Positions 13,922 through 26,900 of a stretch of 64,000 bases of DNA are shown here, piece by piece. The DNA comes from Helopsaltes ochotensis (Eukaryota > Chordata > Aves > Passeriformes > Locustellidae). The stretch spans positions 433,947-497,946 of the forward strand of contig VXBM01000097.1 of the NCBI GenBank assembly GCA_013400155.1, written 5' to 3'. Below the pieces are notes generated by a model that ran no database searches, was not told the origin of the DNA, and was given only the letters and a program-made list of their open reading frames with translations. The translations under genes and the position numbers were made by a program. Position 1 is the stretch's first letter. The number at the start of each line of letters is the position of its first letter.

Positions 13922-15903
13922 CCACAAGCCTACTCTCAACAATAAAATTTAATTTCATTTGAATAACAAAATAATGCCCCAAACAAACCCCAGGAAAGAT
14001 GGACATTAATTAGAAAACATTCAGTTCCTGGGCTATGAGATAGATTGCATCTTTTTTACCATTTGAAATACAGATTTTTTTTTTTTCTAGTGTTCAAATT
14101 TGCCAGTGAGGTGCTTGGAGTTCAGTGGCACTGAAACTGGAGCGCCCTTGCACAACAACAGTGCAGGCTTTTCCCTGCAGCAGTGCAGGTGCACAGGCAC
14201 AGAAAGCAATGGTCTACCAGCAGTAAAAACTAAGTCTCCCTTAACCAAGCTGACATGTGCTGGGATGGCATGAGTGCAGAAGAATATGTTTAATTTCCCT
14301 TCTGATAAACTTGATTTCAGTGAGAGATCATAGAAGATCGTCCTTGAGAAATGAGGCAGCAGGGTTAAGGAGTAAAGGTGTTTGATCCCTGTCTGTTTGG
14401 AACCACCCGCAATGCTGACACTGCCCTTTGCAGCGTTGTTGGAGGATGCTAACATTTCCAGTATGGATAATATATTAATTTTAAATGCAAAATCAAGTTA
14501 TCTTAACACAATTTGTCCCAATCATTTCTCAGTTACTAGAATCAAGCAGAACCTAACAGGCAGGTCTAATCAGCTATCACTTTTCTGTTATCTGGGTTTG
14601 GCTTTCATGAAATTTCTCATGTAGATGAGAAGATAAAATACATTACAGCAATCCTTCCCAACAGTTTTGTAAATGCAAGACAAAGCTAAGAAAAACAAAC
14701 CAACCAAGAAATAACCCTCAAAAAATGTTTCCCATGCTTTCTTTCAGCAAAATAAGTTTGCAGAAAATGCAGCAGTTCTCCCTTTAGTTCTGTGTTATTT
14801 GACTTGGGGGATTTCCACAAGACATAAATCAGATTCATTTTTTTCAGGGGCTTAGAATGAAGATCAATGCTCTTGATCTTTTTAAACCCTGTTCCATCTG
14901 CAAAGTTATCCAGACATATAAACTGGCACAGAAAACCTTTCTGATATTGCAGCTCATTCCTTCCCTGTTTCACTATGATTACAGAGGAAGTCTAATTTAC
15001 CTTAAATAAAATTACTAGAAACATAGAGTGCACCAATGAACCTCACACTAGTGGGGCTTTTAAGAACATTCATGCTTTCAAAAGTGCAGAGAGAACCAGG
15101 CTCAGATGAGACCTCTTGAGGGGAATCTGAAGAAGGGCGCTCTTCAAAACCTCAATTTAATACATTTCCTTCAAATCAGAAAGTGCAGGCGAAATACCAG
15201 ACGTCAGACAAGCAGGAGATGAGGAAAGTTACAGTGGCTGAATATAGTTTCAGACATAAAGGAGTGGCCCATTTGATAGGAATGTTTTCTTTCCTGCTTT
15301 CTAGAGAAGTCCTGTGAACACCAGCAAGTCTCTACTGATTTTGAGCATTCCCTGGACTAGGAACAGGTGTGCAGCGGTGAGGAAACCACCTTACCTAGTG
15401 AGATTGCCTGAAAATATTCTGAGGGCCTTATGTGCTCCAGGCTCCTCCTGGTTGCAGAGAAACATCTCTGTGTGGTGGCAGATGGAGACCAGCTCTGCAG
15501 GCGTCTGCTGACCCAACTAGAGCACTTAAAAAAAATATTGTTCAAAATTTTTTCCCGTCATCACTGCAACTAAGCTTCAAAATGTGAACTGGAAAGGGTG
15601 GAAGCCTTTACCTGTGGCTTCAGAAACTTGATAAAAATAACTCCCAAGCTTGTCCCAAATACTTTACTGAAAGAGCTGTAGAGGAACCATGCCTATTTTG
15701 GGAGAGGAGGAAAAAACGTGATGCAGGAAAATTAGACGTGCACATGTGTGCTCTCCCCAGCCATGATCCTGTGTGCTGCTTTTCCCCTCTCCCCAAGCAC
15801 AGCTCAGCACTGACCAGTCCCTTGGTGTAACTTGGCTCTTGCTCCTCCTTCCCTGATTCTCTGCTCTCAGCGTTTCCTCAGCATCGCACTCCTCAAAGGC
15901 TGA

Positions 15904-15934
15904 GATTGGTGTGCCCACGCGGCACACACCAATC
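15904..15934. other. Short GC-rich hairpin
   Basis: The left arm, GATTGGTGTGCC at 15904-15915, pairs with the right arm at 15921-15934 apart from two extra bases (CA) in the right arm. The loop is CCACG-like and five bases long. The hairpin can form in DNA or RNA. No run of T or A next to it suggests a terminator or a small RNA gene, and it may be chance. Confidence 0.5.
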
Positions 15935-17625
15935 ATCTGGAAGCAATACATATTTTTGCACTATCATTGCTGGTATTTGCTATGTCTTGAAATCACTAGC
16001 AAGGATTTTGCATTTCAGGAGAAAGAGATTTATTTAGCTGGTAAGGCCAGTGTGGTTGTCACAACAGTGTGGATCAAATGTAGCCCTGGGGTGAAAATAT
16101 GCAAGTACATTAACTCTGCATTATGCTTTCCTCTATGGGAGAAGTCTTGTTATTTATACAATACAATTAAGGCACATGTCCAACCATGCTTGTAACATAA
16201 ATATTTTAAGATGAAGGAAGAAAGACAAAAACTCACTGTCACTCGGTAAACTGCCTCAGAGATGAAAATAAAGTTAAAATGGTGTAATTTTCCCAGATGA
16301 AAAGCACATCAAGAAATGAAACCTGATAAAAAAAGCAAAGAGGCAGGAAAACATCTCTTCTCACCTAGTTTTGTATGAAACATTAAGATCTAGTAAATGC
16401 TTAGACAATTCCAAAACCTGAAAATGACAAGACACATAAGGGACAAATGTTTTTGATTTAGTGCATTCCACTCCATGTGCTCTGGATGTCAGAAGGGCAT
16501 GACTTGAGAGAGGAATGTGTAAGTGTGAAGAGACCTTAGATTTTGCAGCTCTGGGCAACCCCAACTGTTAGAATACAAACTGGTGTGATAGGTGCCAGAG
16601 CTGCAGAAACCAAGGACTAATTGGTTTAGGCTGTGCCTTCAACCTGGCAGGTAGATTTGGTACATGACAATTTTAACATAATTCCTCTTATTTTGCATCA
16701 CAGGTCGTGCTTAAGTCAGTTCCCTACCTATAGGCTGTAATTCAGAACACAAACAAGTATTTATGACTGATGGAAAAACTGATAGGCAGGTGGTAAACCC
16801 AGCATTCCTTGCCTTCTTTTTTATTTATATTGAATTAGTACCCTAAAATTCCACCTCCAGTTATGGTCTGACTGCTGCTTTTTCAAGGGAAGAGCTTCAG
16901 TGAGGAATCCTTTCTTGCTTTGAAAAATTTTAATAGAATAAGTAATAACAGTGGAAAAAAGTGTCTAAATGGAAAAAAGTCCTTTCATAACAGCCTGCTG
17001 TTTGCTTAGAGATTTTTTTTTCTTTTTATTGTTGAGTTTTTTATTGTTTTCAGAGAACACTTTATGTTACAAAAGCCAGGATCCCTTAAACTAGGAAGGC
17101 CTTGAGATGACACATATAACAATATTTGTTCATTTTCTCAGTGAAAATGGATGGATAATGATGACTTGAACTCTTCCCTCATCAAGATTTATATTTCTAG
17201 TTCCACTCCCAAAAGAAAGGTTCACACCACAGTCTCAATGTTGAGATCACTTGGCACAATACAGTGCTGCAGTAATTTAATTGCTACAGTAAAAGAACCA
17301 TAAAAGCTTAGTCCTTTTGGGTTTTGCTTTGTTTGTTCTGTCTTCTAGTTGAACTATTGGTGAAGAATGTGCAGCAGAGTCTTGAATAGAGGAGAAAAAG
17401 TAAAGTTTAAAAGAAAAATCAGGCTTTTTGCTAGGAAGGTTTGGTCATTATGTCATTAGCCAAAATATTTTCAGGGCAAAACCAGCCCAATTTGTTCCTG
17501 ATGCGAGAGTGTTCAGCCTGGCAAAAGCCACAAGGGATCCTAAAGCGAGTCTCGTTATTGAGCCTTCCATGATTTAAATGTGCTATGATTTTCTATCTCT
17601 ACTCTTGGTGTTATTTAAGGGATAC

Positions 17626-18168
17626 TGTCCTGGTTTCTGCTGGAACAGAGTTAATTTTTCTCCCTAGTAGGTGCAGAGTTTGGATTTTGGATGCCAATAA
17701 CATGTTCATAATGTGTTTTAATTGTTGCTGAGCAGTGCCTAAACTAAGCCAAGGACTTTTCATCTTGTTATGTTGCCACACCAGTGAGCAGGCTGGGGAT
17801 TCCCAGGATTATGGGGGGGACAGCTGACCCCAAATGGGCAAAAGATATTTCACACCATATGATATCATGTTCAGCCTGTAAAGTGGGGGAAAGCTGCTGC
17901 TTGGGGACAGGCTGAGCATTGGTCAGCTGGTGAGGAGAAATTGTCTTTCAAACGCTTCACTTGTTTTTTTTGAGTTTTATTTCACTTTCGTTTTGAGACT
18001 TTGCTTTTTTTTTTTAAATTCATTTTTTAAATTTTATTTCAGTTGTTGCACTGTTTCTTTCTCAACCTGCCCATTTGTTCACTGTTACTCTTCTGATTCT
18101 CTCCCCTGCTCCTCCAGGGGGAATTGAGTGCATGGGGCTGAGTTGCTGGCTGGAGTTAATTCATGACA
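17626..18168 (+). mobile_element. ERVL-type solo LTR
   Basis: This looks like a complete solo long terminal repeat of an avian class III (ERVL-like) endogenous retrovirus. It starts TGTCCTGGTTTC and ends CATGACA, so it has the TG...CA ends expected of an LTR, and it is 543 bases long. Internal landmarks I recognise from avian copies include the GAGTTAATTTTTCT block near the start, the AAGGACTTTTCA segment, the GACAGCTGACCCCAAA segment and the T-rich stretch before the CTCTCCCCTGCTCC end. The usual TATA region near 17.88 kb has decayed to GTAAAGTGGG. The five bases on each side (GATAC and ATAAT) do not match, so the target-site duplication is lost or mutated. There is no internal coding region, so it presumably arose by recombination between two LTRs. 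Family assignment is from memory; orientation and ends are read from the sequence. Confidence 0.85.
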
Positions 18169-20550
18169 ATAATCCATGTATAATCCTGGCCAGATTTCAG
18201 GTGCTATGAGGAGGGGAGTAGCTGAGGAGGATGTGCTTTTGCACATCTCTACTCTACAAGTCTGAGCACTTCCCCTTGCTCCACCTGCTCATGAGTTGAA
18301 GCTGTAAAGCAAAGACCAAGCATTTGCATGGCAAGGGGAGTGGAATGAGCACAAGATCAAAACCAGCCGTGTCCTGGAAAAAAACCTGTGAGCAGGTATC
18401 AACAGGTACTCCTGAAATCCTGTGTGGGCCTAGGCTCTGGGGATTCTACCACAGTCCTGGCTTTCTGAACTGGGACAAACCTCTCCGTCTCGGCTTGTGG
18501 GCCAGCATAAACCAAAAGCCCTGTAAGGAATCTTTGACTGCAATGTTCACTCTCTTACAGCAGTTGACCTTCAGTCTCCCCAGTTTTCTTCCTCCTTTTT
18601 CTCCAAACCAGAAGACTGTCTTGCAAACAGCATATTCCCACTGTGCTCCCAGGTACAGCATCAAGGGAAAGCTGCTTTTGCTAGCTCCCTCTCTTCTAGT
18701 ACCCGACCATCCTGGCTAACAGCTTGCTGTCACAAGGCCTGCTGGCTAGGGAAGAGCTGCAGTGACAGCCAGCATGACAATTACTTTTTGTGCTTCCCTG
18801 CTGCAAGGGGCAGTATGGAGACACGTGGAGCTCAGGGGGGCAGCCCTATTTCCCGAGGTGGCCCCTCAGTCAGCACTGCAGCTCTGCCTGGGCAGACAGC
18901 AGGACTATGCAAAAGGCTGAGGTTTGTTTGAATGGCACTACATGCTTGGCACAGGCAAGGCGGACCTTACACAAAAGCTTTTCCCTCTACGGAAATAAGC
19001 CTGTGTCGAGGACTCATTCTGTAACAAGAAAAATCACTCCACCTCAATTACTTGTGGTTATTCCAGAGGAAACAGAGTGACAGAGAATAAGGAAACGGCT
19101 GAGGTTGCTGCAGTAAGAAGGTCTGTATAGCTCCAACTGATGTGGTTTTAGAGACTGTTGCTAAAGCTAAACTAGACCACGTCATCTATCCCTGAAGAAG
19201 AGAGAGCTTTGAGAGTGACCTTGAAAGTGAAATCTCCCATCAACCTAAATTCAGTGCTTGCAGGTGAATTCTGCACTTGTCCATCCAGAGCAATTCTAAC
19301 TCAATATTAGATGTCCTGTTTCCAAAGCTACTGAAAATACCTCACTCCGAAGTGATGGAAATATTGTCAGAGTCTGCTCCAAATTTGTGTGAAAGCCTGA
19401 GCTGAACTGTCCTTTTTTCTGGACAGGAAAGAGACACAAGGGGTAGAAACACACACTGCCTACTGATGGTTGCATCACTGATTTCTCATGAAATCTCTTA
19501 ATATGGTTTTATCATATCTAAGTAAATTTTTTTCAGCAGATACCTTTAGTGTTATGGAAACATTAGTTAGAGGAGAGGCCATGGATCTAAATGAGCAATA
19601 TGCTGCTTTATGTCACCAATAGTGGTGCAGAACACCACAAAGATGCCCAGAAACAGAAATTTTTCCAGTATTTGAAATAAGACAGGAGTGCTTCTTTTTT
19701 GAGTGGGAAACACAGACTAAGAATGATGTGCCAGTTCCTGAGGATTTTATATTTCTCAGTAACACAGTACCATCAAAGGAATTATTATCAACTAATTTGC
19801 TGGATTTGAAACTGGATTATTTTTACATGCACACACCAAGGAAAGTACCTTTCAGGGATCAGTTTCTTGGTGAGATTTTATTAGAGCTATTAAGTATTAC
19901 TTGCTGTTTAAGATAGTATCATCAGAGCCACCATTGCTATATGAAGATCTTGAAGGAAAGAATCAATTCTCTTTGTAAAGAAAAATGTAATGGTTTTTGA
20001 CATTGGTAAGTTTAAATGTGCATGATAACTTTCTTTTCCATTTGTTTTCTTTTCTTAGGCTTGAAAACTGGAGTCTGCAGATTTCAAGTGGATGAAGGTA
20101 AAGGTCCAGTGATAACCAAGTGAAAACAACAGAGATGCAAATTTTAAATATGAATCCATTCCATGATTTAATGCCATGGGACTCAAATCATAAGCACTTG
20201 CAATGAGAATGGGTCAGCAAGATAATTCAGAGAGCATTATTCCCATGAGCTACAGAGAAGATTTTTTGTTTACATGTTCACTTGTTTGTTTATTTTGAGA
20301 ACCTCATTACAAGGAAACATAAGTTATAACTTCCTTACTGATTATTAGAGGAGAGCAACAAAGGGCATATCTGTTCCCTGTTCAGTGATCCATGCAACCA
20401 GAGCAATATCCACAGCAAGAAAACAAAGACTGTAGGATGCTGAAACAACCAGTACAGCAAATAGTTTTAAATGAATATAGTTAGGGCTGAATCAAGGTGA
20501 CCTATGAAGTCTGCTCCAAAATACATTCTCTTAGGAAACCAAAACTTAAG
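18169..20550. other. Unique non-coding stretch, no gene seen
   Basis: No gene is recognised. A 131-codon frame at 18324-18719 (+) begins soon after the LTR. It is interrupted by an opposite-strand frame of similar length and has no family resemblance, so I treat it as chance. The rest is AT-rich unique sequence. Confidence 0.55.
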
Positions 20551-20650
20551 CCCCAACCCTAACACAAATGTTTACCCTGATAGTGATCCTAATGTCACAC
20601 TAACCCTAACCCCTACATCTAACCCTAAACCTAACACTAACCCTATCTCC
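20551..20650 (+). repeat. Degenerate interstitial telomere-like tract, (CCCTAA)n
   Basis: About 100 bases contain many copies and near-copies of the telomeric C-strand unit. Examples are CCAACCCTAAC at the start, CTAACCCTAACCCCTA in the middle and AACCCTAAACCTAACACTAACCCTA at the end, read as overlapping units. The middle, around 20567-20600, is diverged (TTTACCCTGATAG, TCCTAATGTCAC). The C-rich strand is the plus strand. Vertebrate telomeres are TTAGGG repeats, and short internal copies usually mark repair with telomerase-added DNA or an old fusion. Here the tract is short and mutated, so it is old, and chance enrichment cannot be fully excluded. Confidence 0.7.
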
Positions 20651-22390
20651 CCGTGTTTCAGGTGCAGATGAGAGTCTGCCCAGGGGATGTAATAATCACC
20701 AGGACCTTTCTATGCTGGTACATTTGTCTGTGAGCAAAAAAACAAAATGTATTGAATTTTGGAGGTGGAATCCAAATCTTGGAAACAGGCTTCTGGAAGA
20801 CAATGACTTTTTTTTTTCCATAGGCAGAAAAGCATGCAGCCCCAGTGTTTCAGGGGGATAAATGTTTTCATGTATGTTAGAGCTATAATTTTTATGTGGT
20901 AAGCAGGAATCCTACAGCTATACTAAATTTCTATGGACTATAAAACATGAAAACAGTGCTCAATGCTCTTCATGAAGAAATGAGAAAGAATGCTTAATTT
21001 TGTGTTTTCATTTGTTCCTACATGCAACATATCAAAAAGACCACTTTCCCCAATTTTTACCAATAAAGGTGTGTCATTTCTAGAAACAAGAACTAACTAA
21101 TCATGGCTCCAGTGTCTCCAGCACTCGGAAGGAGAAAGTGTTCTCATTGCTGAAAACTTTTTGCTGTAAAAATTCAACTTGGCTGGAGGCTGCTCACCTG
21201 TTTTACATATGCAGAGGAAATTATACCCTGCAGCAGTCATCTTCCACTGTCTGAGCTCTGGCAAGGTACAATATGAAGATTTGAGATTCATTAGGTCATG
21301 GATGCAAATAGGTACTCATGTAGAAAGATATCCAGGAGTAATGGTGGCATGTAAAACTTGAGAGGAAGATCATAGACATCGCTACTCCTCAAGCAGAGGA
21401 ACTGACTTTGCAAAGGGTAAATCTCATTTGTGCAGGAGACAGACTTCCTTGAGGGGCTTTACAAGGCTGTGAAGTACAACCCTGCAGCATCAACACTTTC
21501 GACTCTATCACGAGCTTCAACATTTTCTGCAGACTTCCAAGAGAAAACCATATTTCAACCTGTCTTAATGAATTGGACATATGCATACCACACAGAAATC
21601 TAATAAAACCCAGCCAAGCAGTGAAGAGAGGAGAGGATAAAACACATGTAACAGGCATCAGTGACATCTCTCAATACGCTGCTGAAAGGCTTGGGCACTG
21701 CAGTGGTGGCCAGAGTCACTCAGAAGTCAGAGACAAGAGGGGACCTCAGAATTTCACTTCCATGGAGGAGACAAAAAACACAGCACCATTCACCCATATG
21801 TTTTCAGCCAGGTTTGGAGAAAAAATGGAGATATCAACATGGAAACCATTGTGCGGCGATTTTCTTCTATGATTTTCAACATTTGCGGCTTCCATGCACG
21901 TATAAAGGACAAAGACGACACTATCCTACTAAAAAAGACTGTAAACTAAATATTGAACACTGTAACCTCATATTTTCTTTCCACTTTTGGAACTCCACGT
22001 GGTTTTGTTCAGCTGAATATCTGTCTTTTTTATGATCCATACCTGTTTACGTCTATTAGCATACATGGCCCCTGAGCACTTATGAGCAAGTGTTCCTAAA
22101 CTGAATTCATCAGGGATGAATTGGTGTAACCCAGGAATTTTCCACTGAGTCATGGACAGTGACTTATAGAAGGATGTTAAGGGCCCCCTGGATCTCAGCC
22201 TCTGGTTACCAGAAGAGAACAGTTCAAACTCAGTGTTTGAGAGGGACCTGATGCAACTACATCATAATAGTTTAATAGTAATAGTATAATAGTTTGGGGC
22301 ACTCTTGATGTAGGAACATGAAATTCATAAACATAAATATTTTTTAAATGCCTTTTATACAATTGTGTATGATTTTTTTTTTCTAGCCAG

Positions 22391-22460
22391 GAAAAGAAAA
22401 AAAAAGAAAAAAAAGAAAAAAAAAACCCAAACAAAAACCAACCAAAAATCAATCAAAAAA
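22391..22460. repeat. Purine tract passing into an A/C-rich tract
   Basis: A-rich runs with single G residues (22391-22425) change abruptly to AAACCC/AAACAAAAACC units and then AATC units. The whole is low-complexity sequence. Confidence 0.75.
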
Positions 22461-22832
22461 TCTAACAGAATAACGGGTTAGCATCATTCCTCCTTATTGC
22501 TTTTAGCTCCATGCAGATGTTGTTTACACTGCCGACATTACTTTCTTCTCAGAGATGGGTGGCTACAACCTAGAGGATATTAAGTCTACAAAATTTTAGG
22601 TCCCTCACACCTCACTTTCTAACAATTTCCATTGTCTTGTGCCAACAGTGACAGTGCTGGCACCAAGCCTGACACAAGGAATCAAAGAGAAATCTTATTG
22701 CACCTGTACAGGTGTCCATCATAGAGAGTTTCCCAGTCTATCCCCAGAATTCAAGAAGAGACATGGAGCTATATGTGAAAAGAGAGAATTACAATTTCTT
22801 TTATCAGGTAAAGGCCCTTTTTGCTTTTTCTT

Positions 22833-22847
22833 CCCCCCCCCCCCCCC
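22833..22847. repeat. Poly-C run of 15
   Basis: Fifteen consecutive C residues follow a T-rich stretch. This is a likely length polymorphism and an error-prone site. Confidence 0.85.
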
Positions 22848-23456
22848 AACATTTAATAAGTAAAGATGCTTCTTTATTTAGTATTATCCAGCAATTAATA
22901 ACCTATACTATATTATTTTGTATAATACTGTTTGCTTAAATCTCCATTGCAACACCTCCATATGTGCATGCACGCACACAAATACACCACTAAGTTTTTG
23001 TAGTAATGTGTGCTAGGTGAAAAAACATCAGAACTGCCACTGCTTTGGGAACTTCAATTCTCTTTCCTTTCCTCATCTTCTCATTTGCCTCCAGGCACTC
23101 CATAACAAATGTTTTTAGAACTTCATCTATCCCTCAGATACTCTGCAAGTGTTTTACCTGTATACAAATTTCTCCTCTGCTTTGTGGGATAAAAACACAG
23201 AAACAACTCTCCACGTTTTGTTCAGTAAATGCCCAAAACCTCACTTTATGCTTATGTTGGCAAGAGTTTCCTTGAAAAGATCAGCCTTTGCAACAGGTAA
23301 AAGACCTTTCTAGAAACAAAAATTCAGTAGCAACATTGAAAAATCAAGAGACAAGAAGAAAGAACAAGAGACTTAGAATCTGAAAGAAATCCTAAATGCA
23401 GAACTGAATTCAGGGATGAATCTCAAGCTCATCCAAAATAAGGATGGAGCACAAAA

Positions 23457-23530
23457 AACCCCAAACAAACAAACAAACAAACAAACAAACAAACAAACAC
23501 CCAAAAAAACCCCCACAAAAACCCAAAAAA
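23457..23530. repeat. (AAAC)n microsatellite and A/C-rich tail
   Basis: About nine perfect CAAA units (23463-23498) are followed by irregular A-run and C-run blocks (CCCAAAAAAACCCCC and the like) to about 23530. Translated on the minus strand it gives the low-complexity Cys/Leu/Phe/Val-rich frames there, which are artefacts of the repeat. Confidence 0.85.
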
Positions 23531-23835
23531 CCTCTGTGAAATGGAAAAACTATACAGAGACTGTAAACCAACCATGATCCCCCTAATTTTCCAATTACCC
23601 TGATTATTATATCTGCACCTCCACATTCTTCTTCCACTAACGCATTATCAAGTACAACAGTTTTTTCTTGTTTATTTTGGAACAAAGCTGTTGTGCTAAT
23701 TTAACCTAATAGATAATGTGATCACTGGTACTTCTTAGACACAACCTACAGAACACCATGAGAAAATGAAAAGCAGGTGAAAGCAGGTATGCTAGAATTT
23801 ATTTTCTTATCCCTACAAAATGATTGCTATAAGCT

Positions 23836-23882
23836 AAAACAAAACAAAACAACCAAACAATCAAACAACAACAACCAAAAAA
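23836..23882. repeat. A/C-rich simple repeat
   Basis: AAAAC, AACC and AACAACA units occur in one run. It is the third A/C-rich tract within 1.5 kb. Confidence 0.75.
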
Positions 23883-23899
23883 TAGGAGCAACTAAGACA

Positions 23900-23929
23900 T
23901 TACATACTTCAGGATTACACACTTCAGGG
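23900..23929. repeat. Imperfect 15-bp tandem duplication
   Basis: TTACATACTTCAGGA is followed at once by TTACACACTTCAGGG, 13 of 15 identical. It was probably created by slippage. Confidence 0.75.
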
Positions 23930-26900
23930 CTGACAAGGAAGTTGGATTTTAAGAAGGACAGAAAATCAGCAAGTTCAAATCTAGATGGTCCTCATCCAGC
24001 TGTGTAGGGTTTTGTCGCCTTCCTGCATCAAGCCTGTAGTTAAAGGAAACTTCAGTCAAGTACAAACCCCAATCCATAGTGATTTCCCTATAGGCTTTGA
24101 TGACAGCACCTCCCCAGCGAGCAGGGCTGATTGTTTAGAATCCATGTTATGTTGATGCCTTTCTCCAAACAGCGATTGATGGGAATTTACTCTTTGTGCT
24201 CTCAGTGTTTTCTTGGGCAAAGGGTGTCACCTGTAATATCACTACTGATTTAACACTTGTAATTGCAGGTAATAATAATCATCATCACCCACCATTACCA
24301 TGACCTTGAGGCCATGTGCCTACATAACTACCCTCGATCTTAAACTTCTTTCAGTCATTGTCGGCTGAACCCAAAGCACAGAGTGGGCAGGAATCACTTC
24401 ATCCAGCATTTTATGCTTTGTTTTGCAACTCCAGTGCAAGTTTTGGAGAATGCTGGTAATAAATGTCTTAACCCTTAAACAGTTGTCATGCATAAAAAAT
24501 TATTATTCTGCTGAAACTGCACTGAAGAACACACATAGGAATAAAGAATAAGCTATAGTTATTGCACATGCTTGGATTAAAAAATAAGCCTTCAAAAGAT
24601 ATGAATACCTCAAACTAGACCCTTGGCTTTGGAGGTTTGCAATATCATTCACTGTTTGTTTTATAAACAGAAAACAATAGTTGTAGGGTAAAAATCATAC
24701 TGAACATAACATAGGACATATTACAAGACCAAAAATAGCTTTTCATTTAGATATCTTCCATGGATAATAAAGACAGGTGATGGATTGTGATTAACATGTT
24801 TGTGACTTCTAAAAGTTTGTAGGTAGCTCTTAAGACCAAGGAAACATTCTTCTCTGTACAGTATCAAAGGAAGTGGCCTAATTTTGTTAACTAGCTGTCC
24901 ATTCATGAAAACTAAAAGAAAAACCAGGTAGACAAGGGGAGGAAAAAACCAGTCATTTAATGCTCTACATGATCTGTCATTGTTTGCTTTGTATACACCA
25001 TGGGCTTTTTTGCAATTGGAAAAACCGATCAAGGAAAAAGAAAATACTACAAAAGATAATATTTTTTTCCAGAATGTCACAGATTCTGTGTGGAGCTTTG
25101 AATTTTAACATTTTTGTTTGCCTTTGCAGAGGAGTAAATTAAAATTAAGGTGTTTAACAGGATAATGAGAAAGAGTGGCAGCAAGGGAGAAGAGAGCATA
25201 TGTTCATTTATTTAAAATAATATTGTGAAGTCTTCAACATATTTAAATCATTGAGGCACATATTCACCATATAATTTAATTAGCACATCCAGTAGATACC
25301 ATACATAATTCTAATGCACATTTTCTTTTCCATACCGTTATAAATAGTGAGCTTATTTATAGCAGCAAACTGACCAGAAGGTGGCCCCATAGTGAATGCA
25401 ATGCAACTTAAAATTCACTCAAGGGAATAGGTTGATGTCAAAAAGTGCAAGCTCTATTTATCAATCCTGAAGAGTACATTAGGCTAGGTCTCTCTAGGGG
25501 TAAAGTATTTTTCATTGTAGCACTCCAAATTATTTTAAAATTCATTATGAAATAGATTGAGCAGATACAACGATAACCTCCAATCTACTTTATTACCTTA
25601 AACTTTAAAACCAGAATAACTAATGCAAGCAAAAAAGCTGAAAGAGCCACGTTGTGTTGTTCAAGAATTGGTTTTCCCCAGGAAAAGAAAACTCGGTTTT
25701 AGGGGCTGACCCAATGACAACTGATGAAACCCATTAAAAAAATCTACTGGTAAATTTACTAGAATTTTGTTTCATGGTTTCCTGTGGGGTGTCCTCAGAG
25801 CAGCAGAGTCACAAACCTGTGCCTTCATTTCCAGTGCAATTCACTGGAAAGAATCAGAAACCATTTCACAGCACTTACAAAGCTGCTTCTTCCTTTACAA
25901 CTACTATCCTGGGATGCAGACTGAGCAGACTCTACGTTTGTTATCACCAGTGAAAATAGACACTCATTCCAGCTGGAATGACATATGGCTCCGTTCTCCA
26001 AGCTTTGTTCACGTGCAGGACATTTTTCTTAGCACAATAGTGCTATGTAAATGTGATGCTATCAGAAATAGGAGATATAATAATCTATGAAATGCAGTAG
26101 CTTAATACTTCTGGTAGATGAAACTAACTACAATGGCAAGTGGTTTTGTTGCTTTTTTTTCCAAAATCAGAGGATTAAAAAAAAATAAAAGAAAAATTTC
26201 AACAATACAGTTTAATATGACTGGAAGAAATGATAGCACTCTTTACACCACAGCTCTGTAAAGCCCTTTCTTGAAATTAAATTGTCACGCAAGGATGTAG
26301 TGTGACTTATCTTGAATATTAATAATGTTTATCACTCTACCACTTTATAGATCCAGGCAGAGCAGGAAGCAACAAAGAGATGATTCCTTGCAACTGATGA
26401 AAGCCAATGGAAAGATGAGCTTACCCCCATGATCTCATTTCTGCTTCACAGGTGAGTTTTGCACAGACTGAACAGTAGAAGTGTTCATAAGCCGTGACAA
26501 GTTAGGACAGACAGGCTGGCACCAGGGTTACGGGAATGTTGGCAATGGGGAGAACAGGTGCTGATTGTCAGAAATACAATTTGGGATGGATCAAGTCAGT
26601 GTAGAGGGAGATACCTGTTTGGATAGGGGGATAATTTCCTACTGGATGCTGACAGCCAATATAAGGTTCCCTTTAAATTAACATGTTACTCTTAAGGATA
26701 ATTGAGGATTTTTTTTTAAAGTTACTCTGAGGCAATAATTATAATTTGTCTTTTTCTCACATGCACATCTTGGCAAAGCACATGAGATATGAGCAGCCCA
26801 TTTCACCAACACTGGGAAAAGGCAGGGCAAAATTTTAGCTAACTGTAGGGGAAAACACCCCATTAAAACCTCCACTAGCTCTTTGTTCCCCAATTCTATA

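Larger units (their letters stand above)
11100..17625. other. Unique non-coding stretch, no gene seen
   Basis: No gene is recognised. Frames of 106 codons (12042-12362, +), 123 codons (12890-13261, -) and 122 codons (14087-14455, -) are unrelated to any family I know. They overlap counter-strand frames, as chance frames do. The part from about 12.0 to 13.3 kb is somewhat GC-richer. The part from about 16.6 to 17.6 kb is AT-rich unique sequence. Confidence 0.55.

Noticed and set aside
23410..23685. Minus-strand frames with repeated Cys-Leu-Phe-Val units
   Set aside because: They are translations of the (AAAC)n microsatellite and do not represent a membrane protein.
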